Source: Lumbricus rubellus (lineage: Eukaryota > Annelida > Clitellata > Crassiclitellata > Lumbricidae). Taken from it: a stretch of 64,000 nt of DNA. The position numbers and the translations under genes are program-made. Where the stretch lies: assembly GCA_945859605.1 (NCBI GenBank), contig OX243820.1, forward strand, positions 28,281,396 to 28,345,395, in the 5' to 3' direction. This document shows positions 1 to 10,400 of this stretch, piece by piece. Each line of letters starts with the position of its first letter. The first letter of the stretch is position 1. The notes below the pieces were generated by a model. That model was not told where the DNA came from. It was given only the letters and a program-made list of their open reading frames with translations, and made no database searches.

Positions 1-589
1 ATCTCCATTATTTCTTGGTTCATCTTCTACGACCAGAGCACCTCCAATTTCAGAAACAGTACCTACATTGCCTACAAGTTTCACTTCTTCACCTTTGCTC
101 CAGGAGTCATATAGTTGTTGAAGGACTTCACATCGTCGCTCAAATATTGTCATTCCTGGTTCAGAACATAGCGATGCAATTCTGTCAGTAATATTCCGAG
201 CTTCGCGATACTTAGCAGCCTGTGAAAGTTTGCGTGTTCTTTTCATGGGGGGACTGTCATCAACACGACTGATAGACGCAGTAGCATTGGTCCCCTCGTT
301 TTGAAGAGCATTGCAGTCAGTCATATAACCGAACCGGCTCCAAGGACTGTCCAGCACAGATTCATCAAAAAGGTGTTGCTGAACCAGTTTCGAGTTTGCA
401 CGGACTGAAATGAGTGTTTCAGCGTGCTCTAAATCTGTATGCAAACGCCTTTGCTGCGGTAAGTGAAAGTAAACTTCACTGCTGACTATATGATTGGAAT
501 GGTTTGCGGAGAATTCCACCACGTCGAGAGATTCGCAATCGTCTGACAAGATCAGACGAACGCACATTCCGCAGTCAACTTTGCGTGAC
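1..589 (-). CDS. FAR1-like gene, exon 3 (runs off the window)
   Basis: The acceptor TTTTTGTGCAG ends at 590. The frame from exon 2 (phase 2) continues open for 196 codons to the window edge, far longer than chance. It carries CGMCVRLILSDDCESLDVVE, HSNHI, LPQQRRLHTD, and a C-terminal AAKYREARNITDRIASL block of the kind found near the end of these proteins. The last part is acidic and may approach the stop codon. Finding both N- and C-terminal family blocks in one exon suggests a short, transposase-core-less version. Confidence 0.72.
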
Positions 590-2553
590 CTGCACAAAAA
601 AACATACATTACCATTACATAATAATAATAACAGTGCAAAAATAGACATGTTAGTTTATGTTTAACATAGTGACTAAAATAATTTTTGTTGTTGCTCATG
701 ATTAATTTTAACAATTTGCGTGTATGGTTCTTTATTAGATGATGACGATAATTTCTTACGTAAAAAGAAGATGCACTGATGAAAGTAATTTCTTGTGTAA
801 AGTAGAAGCTGGATTGATGAAAATTTCTTTGTTGGTAAATAGAGGTGGGACTAACCAAAATACTACATACTAATAAAATTCTAGGTAATCCTGTCAACAG
901 CGGTCCCAAATTATTTCATCCGGCTATTGATATTAATTTAACGTTCATTCATTAAAATAATTGTTATGTAATTTGAAGTTGGATTTGTGAAGAAAATGTT
1001 CGTGTGAATAGAAACTGGATTGATGAAAATAGTTGTCTTCTAAATAGAAGCTGGACTGGTTAAACAAATGTATTGTGCAAAATAAAATCTGGATTGATGA
1101 AAATCATTCATTTTTTTGGTAAAGTTCTGGAAGTGGGACTGATGAAAATGATATATAGCATAAGATTAAATAGAAGTTAGATTAACGATGATAAATTTGA
1201 TTAACAGATTAACAGTTTCAATAGAAGCTGGATGAAATATTTGATATGCTGACTTATTTTATAGCGTTACATATTATGCACTGTACACGATATTATTAAA
1301 ATGAGAGTACTTGGTATAATTTGCGACCGCTGTTGACAGGATTATCAAATTCTATTTACACCAAAATTTATCTTCGTTAATCAAATTTATTATTTCGAAA
1401 TCGATATGGTGTATTTTAAGCGTATTTTATTATTTAGCGTGTGTATTTACATATTCCGTTGAAAAAAACCGTTGTAGCAGTTCATGTTTCTATTGAAAAG
1501 TTAAAAGCATAGAAAATTGAGCGGATATTGGAGGTTGGATTGATGAAAAATCTCATGGAAAATAGAAGAGCTCTGGATGATGAAAAGCACTTGGAAAATG
1601 GGACTAGGTTAAGGTATCTTTAATGGCTGAAATGGAAGCTGGATTTACGAAAATAACGCTTAAGAAATGGAAGCTGAATTGCTTAAAAGAATGCTTGAGA
1701 AATAGAAGTTGGACTGATGAAAAATATTTTTCATAAATAGAAGCGGATTGCTAAATAATTCTTAATTAAATAGGAGCTGGATTGATGACGACTAATTTTT
1801 TAAAGAAAACATTTGGATTCGAGAAAATATAATTGTTGCTCCAGCAGAAGCTGGATTAATTAAAATGATTCATGACAAGGTAGAAGTCGGATTGATGAAA
1901 TAAGCCTACCTGCGTGAGTTCGAAAATCGCACCCAAATAGTAAAATACGCTATTTATTTTTTGCTAAGCTGTTTGGAATAAAATACGCTAAAATGCACTT
2001 TTACCCTTCTATTTATACTATATCATCTAAATTAAGATCTTGGTTACTTACTCTGTTTTTCGTATCCCTTCTCCTTGTTTCTTGAATTTTTTGCCACCAT
2101 ATGTACAGCATAATCGAAGCGAGTAATAACGGAGCTCCTTCTTTGCACGTGCTGCCTTCTTTGGTGCATACTTCGGCGATCATGTACTATCAGAGGGCGA
2201 AAAATACACAGTGTCTTTTGCCATCAATCCACCAGAGTTTCTAATGGCTAAACTAACCCTAACACTAACCCTAACCGACCCTCACGATGCCTAACCTGAG
2301 CCCTAACCGACCCTCACGAAAAAGACGTGCAATGACAACGCTGACGGCACTCCAAAAATAAGTAAAATTTTCGCCCCCTGATTGTACATGTATACCCATA
2401 CTTCATCATGGATTGCACCGTTTTTGCATCCCGCATTGTTAGGTTGCAACAGTTACTCATTTCATACTCTTTTTTGCAATTTTCTAAGTCATTAAAACAA
2501 AAAAACTTTTGTCCGACATAAAACAAACTAGGCCTATCGGTAACTTCCGCCAT
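1..2553 (-). CDS. FAR1-like / ZSWIM3-like DNA-binding protein, 5' part of gene, cut by window edge
   Basis: Three minus-strand exons (2553-2419, 2170-2052, 589-1) join in phase and read about 280 codons without a stop, continuing past the window start. Visible pieces: N-terminal VGQKFFCFNDLENCKKEYE (about residues 14-32), a Cys pair with CCTYGGKKFKK (about 63-73), CGMCVRLILSDD, a HSNH motif, then LPQQRRL and an ETLISVRANSKLVQQHL stretch. This order is typical of invertebrate proteins annotated as ZSWIM3-like or FAR1-type, which derive from MULE transposases; the N-terminal FAR1/WRKY-GCM1-like zinc fold binds DNA in that family. The SWIM finger and any transposase core are not in this part. 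The start ATG at 2553 was preferred; an in-frame ATG lies at 2568. It is head to head with KLHL8. Exon 1-2 junctions are inferred from phase and family alignment, so they are less certain than exons 2-3. Confidence 0.72.
764..1900. repeat. About 20 degenerate copies of a TAGAAGCTGGATTGATGAAA motif
   Basis: Intron 2 of the FAR1-like gene repeats a phrase close to TAGAAGCTGGATTGATGAAA with irregular spacing of about 25 to 60 bp. Clear members start near 806, 1009, 1045, 1084, 1172, 1218, 1529, 1563, 1632, 1658, 1705, 1737, 1773, 1846 and 1880. Copies differ by several substitutions and small indels, so this is an old, decayed minisatellite rather than a recent array. No open reading frame runs through it. 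Confidence 0.7.
886..1344. mobile_element. 459-bp segment bounded by 29-bp inverted repeats (MITE-like)
   Basis: Positions 886-914 and 1316-1344 are inverted copies of a 29-bp sequence with one mismatch; the shared core is TAATCCTGTCAACAGCGGTC. The interior is AT-rich, has no ORF, and contains some of the same degenerate motif found on both sides. This looks like a small non-autonomous DNA transposon or an inversion scar. No convincing target-site duplication was seen. Confidence 0.5.
2052..2170 (-). CDS. FAR1-like gene, exon 2
   Basis: This is 119 bp starting YAPKKAARAKKELRYY and including LCCTYGGKKFKKQGEG, the Cys pair and basic segment of the FAR1-like fold. The donor is GTAAGT at 2051, a consensus site. 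The acceptor (GCCGAAG at 2171) is weak, but an upstream in-frame TGA forces the exon to start close to here. Confidence 0.65.
2241..2322. repeat. Degenerate telomere-like CCCTAA repeats
   Basis: Several CCCTAACC and CTAACCCTAAC units alternate with a CCGACCCTCACG variant that occurs twice. This lies in intron 1 of the FAR1-like gene. It is an interstitial telomere-like tract, not a chromosome end, because genes continue on both sides. Confidence 0.7.
2419..2553 (-). CDS. FAR1-like gene, exon 1
   Basis: This is 45 codons from ATG 2553 to ACG, followed by a GTGCAA donor at 2418. It ends in phase 0 after RDAKT, which is where the family continues with a basic stretch. An unspliced extension also stays open to a stop near 2314, so the donor choice is an inference. 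Confidence 0.6.
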
Positions 2554-3422
2554 TGTAACAATATTCAAGAGTCAAGACTCGTCACTCATGTGACAGGTTA
2601 CACGCTAGTAATTGAAATTGGACGGCCGCCTGGCGGTCCGCTAGTCACTTCGATTTATATACTTTGCCGATTTTTTTATCGTTGCGTTTAGCCATCAGTA
2701 ACAGACTGTTGTCTCACAGTGTATTGGCGCTATAAAATAATTGTGATATGCGCAATTCATGAGACTATAATTATTATCTCTATGCATCTTATAATAGCTG
2801 CGGCCATAGATGGGTTCGCAAAACAAATTATATCCGTTTTTTGTTTGTGTGTTATTATTATAATTACTGTTTAAAAGGCATAAGAGATTAAAAAGTGCGT
2901 AACATTTTAAGATTATTAGTTTTCTCAATAATTTTAATGTGAGTATGCCAAGTTGTTCGTTATGCTTTGTCTACAATAATATCGTTCCTCACCCTGTGTA
3001 TGTCTTCGTCAGTTGATGTCTGCCCGTGTTATGCGAGATTAAATATCCGGCAACAAAAATATTCTGAAATCATGTCATTGCTTCCACCGGGGATCTCATT
3101 TCCAGCACCCTTGGCCTGTCAACAAGGACTTTAATGCAGACGACTGGAAAGTCATTTTGCGCTGTTTTATGCTCTAATAATGAAGGTTGTTTGTATAGTA
3201 AATTCCTTACATTTATTATATATGGTTATATATTAAGAAATATCGATGAGGGTATGTGCAATGATTATCTTATACATACAGACGAATAAACATCTGAAGT
3301 GGCTGACCATTAAGCCAGGCATTCTCAAGTTCATATTCAATGTTTTCAGCACGGATAAACATCTAAAGCGTTAACTCGGTACTGCAAGCGCCTCCTGCCT
3401 TGCTGCAGATTTTCACACGAAA
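2554..3422. promoter_or_regulatory. Intergenic region between two divergent start codons
   Basis: These 869 bp separate the minus-strand ATG at 2553 from the KLHL8 ATG at 3423. This is the expected place for a shared or bidirectional promoter and the 5' UTRs of both genes. No TATA box or CpG-rich block stands out. An ATAAACATCT phrase is repeated at about 3287 and 3355. Promoter function is inferred from position only. Confidence 0.4.
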
Positions 3423-4461
3423 ATGACGGATAAACCGCCCCCGAGACCGTCGTCTGCAGCAAGTGGAGGGGAGAAGTTACAGCCAACCACCCCAGTTCTT
3501 TCAGCCCTCTCTTCACAGGAAAACCCTCTGCCCGTTGCAGTTCGAAGCTCCTTGTCATTGTCATTCACGCTCTCTAGAGGACAGACGGACGTCGTTTCAG
3601 ACGTCGGAACGCAGCCCGACTACCCATCAGACCAGTTCACGTTTGAGGACAAGACGCTCTGGCAGGACACGTTTGCGACTCTTTACGAATTCTACCAGAG
3701 CAACACGTTCTGTGATATCGAGATACACTGCGGAAGCCGCGTCCTCCGCTGCCACCGCGTCGTTCTCGCCTGCGTCAGCCGGTATTTTCGCTCCATGTTC
3801 CTGTCGAACATGAGCGAATGCACGAACAATGTGGTCACGATCAACGACATCGACGAGGTCGCTTTCAACGACCTCGTGAACTTCGCGTACACGGCAAAGA
3901 TCACGCTGACGACGGAAAACGTTCAGACTCTGCTGTTCGCCTGCTCAATACTCCAGGTGGATTCGGTCGCACGTGCGTGCTGCGTGTTCATGACGTCTCA
4001 CCTTCACGCGAGCAACTGCATTGGGATTAGGAATTTTGCGGAGCAGCACGGACAGATGGACCTCGTGGCGAAGGCCGAGGGATTCATGATGGACAATTTC
4101 TTCGACGTTCAGAACAGCGAGGAATGGAACCAGGTGACTCTGTCCTGCCTTCTCAACATCGTCAGCTCCCCGAATTTGAACATTCGGTCGGAGAAGGAGG
4201 TCTACGAGGCGATTATGAAGTGGATCAAATCAGACCTTGAAGAAAACAAGGCCTTCCTCCCGACGCTTATGTCTAAGATTCAGCTACCTCTTCTTCCAGC
4301 TCCCTACCTGACTAGTACAGTGTGCCACGAAGAACTGCTGAAGCGAGACGGGGAATGCAGGGAGTACCTGAACGAAGCAATGAGTTACCAGTTGTCGTTG
4401 GCTCAGGTCATTCCGGAAATTGCACCTTCGGAAAGAATGAAGCCTCGCAAAAGTTATGCTG
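3423..4461 (+). CDS. KLHL8: KLHL8 exon 1: N-terminus, BTB and BACK domains
   Basis: One 1039-bp exon encodes residues 1-346. The BTB core [20 protein letters not shown] is at about 97-116, with YFRSMF and the AYTAKITLT strand after it. The BACK domain includes [13 protein letters not shown] and ends near [11 protein letters not shown]. The donor is GTTAGT at 4462, splitting a Gly codon. The exon is GC-richer than its flanks, as expected for coding DNA here. Confidence 0.95.
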
Positions 4462-7400
4462 GTTAGTACCATATATATCAAATCTTTGCTTACAAGTGTC
4501 TTTTTGTGAGTGTAGTGCTTACAAGTGTCTTTTTGTTAGTGTGGTGCTTACAAGTGTCTTTTTGTTAGTGTGTGTGTGTGAATCTCTGTTTCTATGCATG
4601 GGTGATCTCTTTTTAATATCATGAAGATATCTGATGATTCTGAAAATCCATTTACTGTAATCAAGGAGACTTAATTTTCAGGCTTTCAATTTTGCGTCTG
4701 CCTATCTGTGTTGCTGACAATCTTTGTCTATTAATTGTTATGGCAGTTTCTGTTTAAATTTTGGCAATTAAAAAGTTTGTGCAGATATAGGAGTTGGAAA
4801 TTTATGGAAAAGTGACCATTAGTATGACTAACTTGTGTCATGGGGGAAAAGGGGTTTAGGGTAACATTTCGTAAACACTCTGACACGAAGAGGTCCACTC
4901 AGCCTTCCATTCTGCAGTTAGCATTGGTATATTGAGATGTAGTATTACATGATGGGTGCTTTGCACGGCTGTTGACCGTTGAATTTGACTCCTCATATTG
5001 AAAAAAATAACCTTTGCACTTAAAAGTCCATTGCAATGCCATATTATACAATATGCAATATTAAACTTGTGATCATCTGTTCATTACTGATTGTAATCAT
5101 ACTGTGTCATGTCAGTTTGAAAATATACAAATATTATTATTATTATTATATACTGCACAAAACACATGTTTGCAAGTGCTCTCAGAGTTTTTTTGTTGTG
5201 CTTTTAAGTGCTAGATGTAAATGTTTACATCATGTTGTAACTAAATATTGTTGTTAGAGGAAGGTAATTTGATATCATAGTAGTTGTTCTTTCTGATGTA
5301 ATCTGTAATTTGTTGGATATGATCATCCATATTAAAAGTTAAAAAGGCAGGGGTATTAAGTGTCAGGGCCTTGACCCAATCACCCATTCCAACTAACTGT
5401 CACCCCCACTTCCAATATCTCCTTTTACTCCAAACTCCTAGAAAGTTATATGTTCAATATCCAAGCTGGTTGAATCCTTAACCCTTTAATGCCGAGACAG
5501 TAGCAAATGGTATGGGAAATCCCGGCATTAAAGGGTTAAATGGTGTTTTATGCCCAGTAACAATTACTGTGTCTACGACGACGTTATAGTTGGTGAACTT
5601 TGCTGTTTCTTTCAGGCGTAATTTTCTGCGTTGGTGGCCGTGGTGCATCTGGCAATCCCTTCAGAACGATCGAATGCTACGACCTGCGCAAGAATCAATG
5701 GTTTCAGGTGTCGGAGATGTCGACACGCAGACGTCACGTGGGAGTCGTGACTGTGGGAGGTAATTGAAGATTCATCTCAATGTGACTCTGTCATTAGATT
5801 GTGTCATAAGACTCTGACATTGCTATTTAAGTTCCTGTTTCATCATATCTTGCAGAGATTAACTTTTTAATGCTGATTGTGTGCTAAAAGTGAACAGGAA
5901 ACTAGTGCAGCTCATTAATAGATTAATAAGCTACTATTCTGCCAATATTTTTGTTAATGACTTTTTCATTGATTTAATACTTTTTTTACTGCAACTCCAT
6001 TTTGATGATTTTTCACTGTGTTTTGTTGAAAAAAAGTCAGATTTAGATCGTGTTCCTATCTTTTAGTGCATTTTACGTAATATTTACATAACATTTTACA
6101 CAGAGAATGTTTCAATTATCCCTCTGGCCTTTTTTCTTTTGCTTGATTTGGCTGGGAGTGCTCCTGGCAAGGTTTCTTAAAGGGGTGCTGTGTAAGTCCA
6201 TAGAATGAATGAATTTGTGTTGTGAAGGCTCTCTGCCTATCTGCCTATAGATATGTTTGACAAGAATGTGTGTGTGATTCTGTTTTTTTTTAGGGTAATA
6301 ACTATTTACCTGTGTGGCTTTTGTGATGAGTGATCTGATAATGATTGTCATGGATGTAAATTTAATTTTTGATGTGTAGGGAAGTTGTACGCTGTGGGTG
6401 GACATGATGGGTCGGAGCATCTGAAGACGGGAGAAGTGTTCGATCCACAGACCAACAAATGGCAGCCAATTGCACCCATGTCTAAATTAAGGTAACTACA
6501 TCAGAGTGGGTGTTAACCATGTGAAAATGAAGGTACATGCATTTATGCTACCTAGGGTGACTGACACAAAGCTGTTTTAGTTGATTTAATACTTTTGCAA
6601 CAAGCGTGTACTTATTGTGGCTTGAAACCAATGCAGCTCATTGTTGAATTGGTGACTGTGATATTTTTCATTTGATTTAAACTACTTGGATTTGGGCGGC
6701 ATTTCCCTCCTGAAGGTGTGTTCTGTAGAAACATCGGGTTCTATGAGGGAAAAACAAGGATTGCTTTAGGAATTTGGATGAACTTAGCATTAATTATAAA
6801 TTATTAATTACTAGGCGACAGCGTCGTTCATTCTCTGTTGCTGGTCCTACCACCTGGAATGGTCTTCCTGTTACATTGTGCTTAATTCCCAGAGGTCACT
6901 CCGCTCTGTTCCTTAAGAGCCTAAAAACTGTTTTATTTAGCCGTGGTTGGGCTGAGAGCGCTTCTGAGTATCCTACCTTGAAGAGGCGCTATATAAATTT
7001 CCGAAATAAATAAATAAATTAATTAATATTATTGCATATTCTATTGTATTGCACTGCTTTGCATTGCAAGGCACTTTTATAAGTGCAAAGTTTTTTTCCC
7101 ATATGAGTCATTTTGTTTAAAATATGCTTGTGTAAAGAGGAATGCAGTTATTCGTAGCTGTGTTATTAAATGAGCATAATAGCTGGTGTGCTTCGCAGAT
7201 GTAACTTTATTTAGGTCAGGATTCCATAAAAATATTTTTAGGCCCCCATAGCCAAAAACATTGTGAAAGTTTGATTTTCGGGTAACTGTTTATCAGGGGC
7301 ATAAAACATTTATACTGTGAACAGTACATGAATGTTTCTAGTGCTTTTTTGGTATACAAGAAAAATAATTTTTTTACGTTTTAAAGAAAGGTCATACGAT

Positions 7401-10400
7401 TGTCTTTTTCTGACCATGCAAAAAACTAGAGCCTTTTCAGATATTGACTGATACAGAAGAAGCTGCTGCGCGACTCGAAGAGTTATCACTTAACCTGGCA
7501 ATTAACACATCTTCAACTCCTGTTGAAGCCAGAATGTGAAGATCTGTTAATTCCCAGGTCATGACATGAGGAAGTTAATAAGGACCTCCTAAGTGTTTCA
7601 ATTTAGCGAAACATTTGTGAAAATTCATTGGGGGTGAACTATGTGTGATTTATGATATTGACTTAACTCTTTAATGACATGCATGTACTGGTACTCAGTT
7701 GTACTGAAATTGACTGGGACACCAATGCAGCTTTTCATTGAAGTGTTGAGCAATGAGCATAGAATTTAAGTAATTTATGTAGACGGCAGTATGTCAGATG
7801 TGTATGAAGTGAATATGAATTTGATTGTGAATATGAATTTTAGGGTATGACCTATATACGTATATAACAATTTATGTATATTGAATCTGACTGTATTGCA
7901 GACGTGGTATTGCGCTGGCATATTTGAACGGCCCAATCTATGCTGTTGGTGGCTTGGATGATATGGCTTGCTTCAACACCGTTGAGCGATACGACCCGGA
8001 GTCAGACAGCTGGTCGATGGTGCAGCCACTCAATTTCTCTCGTGGTGGCGTGGCTGTTGTGGCGTACAGGGTATGTACAGCGATTATCTTGACTGACCCC
8101 ACCACCAGAGAACAATGACATTATTTTATTTAGTCAAAGCAGTTGACATACGCTTCTAGGCATGATTTTATTACATTTGCTGTATATCCTATTTATGATT
8201 TCTAATGTCCATGGCGACTTGCTTGTCTGAGTTGCACAAACTTCCACCATGTAATTCCTGGCTTTCTCCGTCGTGAGCCCAACTATCGCGCGTATGAAGA
8301 CTTTTTCGTTGCTTGATCTTGGCCAGGAGTGCCTCTGAGTAGCCATCTTGAATTGGCGCTATATAAATTTCGATTGATTCATTGATTGTTTTGGAACGGC
8401 CTTTCATTGGAGCTATATAGACCTGTACAAAACCTCAGTTTTTTACTCATCTCTAGAAACCATTGATCATTGTTGGTCTGTAATGATGACCTTATCAATG
8501 ATCAAGCCATGATTTGCTGGGAGCGACTGTTGAGTAGGTACTACCCTTAGGGGTGCTATGTAATATATATATAAAGTTTATTCTTGATGGCATGACTGAC
8601 TGGCTATTATTTTTCAACGAAACCGTGCTGGTCTTTTTCTAACAACTTGGGTTTTAATATTTCTGCAGATTGTCTGATCTTTGCTTGACTATTCTCATCT
8701 TGTGTGACTTTCTTTCACTACAAAAACGACGCAAGTGAAGTTAGCTTCTTAGCTTTAGCTGTTGAATCTCAGTGCGATTTTCATTATTTGACATGCTACT
8801 TGTAGTCGTTCATGTATGCGATGGGAGGGAACAATGGTGCGGCGTCTTTGGAGTCGTGTGAGCGCTACGATCCGCATCTCAACAAATGGACTCTGATTCA
8901 ACCGATGAACAAGCGCAGAGCGGGAGCCGGAGTGGCTGAACTCAACGGATTTCTCTACGTCGTCGGTTCGTTTATCGTTTAACTGACTTCGTTTATCGTT
9001 TAACTGACTTCGTTTATCGTTTAACTGACTTCGTTTATCGTTTAACTGACTTCGTTTATCATTTAACTGACTTCGTTTATCGTTTAACTGACTTCGTTTA
9101 TCGTTTAACTGGCTTCATTTATTGTTTAACTGGCTTCGTTTATTGTTTAACTGGCTCTTGCTGGAACGATTGTGTTTTAAAGATTACGGATGTTATGGAC
9201 ATCTCGATCAGGATTTGGGCCTGGAAAAGTCACTATTGCAGACCAACAATGATCATTGATTGGATGTATTGTTTTGCATGGAAGACCCAGCGTGCAGTGT
9301 TATTGCACTGTTAAATTCAAGAGAGTCTGTAGACGATTGCATGTATACTAAAGTCAAGACGGTTGGATTTAGATATGGTGTATTTTATTTAGATCTGCTT
9401 CTTAAATTCTCTGACCAGGGACAGGTTCGAACATCCATTGGCACTGCTCTTTTCGATTTGAACCTTCTGCTTCTGCTTAACCTGGTCTTCCATCATCATC
9501 CACTCCAACAGCGTGTCTTTGTCTTCCTCTCCCCCCCCCCCCCCCCATTCTCCTTTCAGTGATAACTCCCAGAACAGAGAGTCTGCTCTCAATATGTTTC
9601 CTATCCATTTTATTTAGGTATGTCGATGAAGAGAGTATACGGAAGAGTTGTACATGGAAGATGAATGTGTCGAGAAGGAAAACATCAAAATAGAGGAAGT
9701 CGAAAACGAACCAGAGATATTGGAGGTAGAGGTGGAGTGGGCGATAAAACAGCTCAAGGACAACAAAGCGCCAGGACATGATGGAATACCTATAGAACTG
9801 GTAAAGGCGGGAGATGAAGCAGTGGTGAGAACTATTACAAAACTATGCAATCAAATCTGGAGAACTGGGCAGTGGCCGGAGGACTGGAAAAGGTCCGTTT
9901 TCATACCAATATTCAAGAAAGGAGACGCGAGAGAGTGTGGAAATTATCGAACGATAGCGATGATATCGCACACGAGCAAAATACTTCTCAAAATAATCCA
10001 CAAAAGAATGGAGAAGACAATCGAAAGGGAATTACCAACCAATCAAGCGGGATTTAGGAAGGCGCGAGGAACGCGCGATCACATCGCCAATATAAGGTGG
10101 ATTATGGAGAGACAGAGGGAATACGGGCAACAGGTGCATATGTGTTTTATAGACTACAGCAAGGCGTTTGATTGCATAGACCATACACTACTGTGGCGGA
10201 CGCTAATTGAGATGGGAATTCCGAAGCATTTGGTTAAACTACTAAAGGGCCTCTATGTGGATCAAGAAGCGGTAATAAGAACTGAATATGGTGACACAGG
10301 GAAATTTAAAATAAGGAAAGGAGTGAGGCAGGGGTGCATTTTGTCCCCTTTCCTGTTCAATCTGTATGCCGAGAGAATTATGAGGAGGGCTGGATTGGAG

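Noticed and set aside
764..1900. CRISPR-like array of repeated 20-bp phrases
   Set aside because: Copies are too degenerate, spacing is irregular (25 to several hundred bp), and the context is a eukaryotic intron with no cas genes.
2241..2322. A true telomere or chromosome end
   Set aside because: The repeats are few and degenerate and a gene continues on both sides.
3463..4030. Alternative-frame ORFs inside KLHL8 exon 1
   Set aside because: They overlap a well-supported BTB-BACK coding frame and have Arg/Ser-rich shadow composition.
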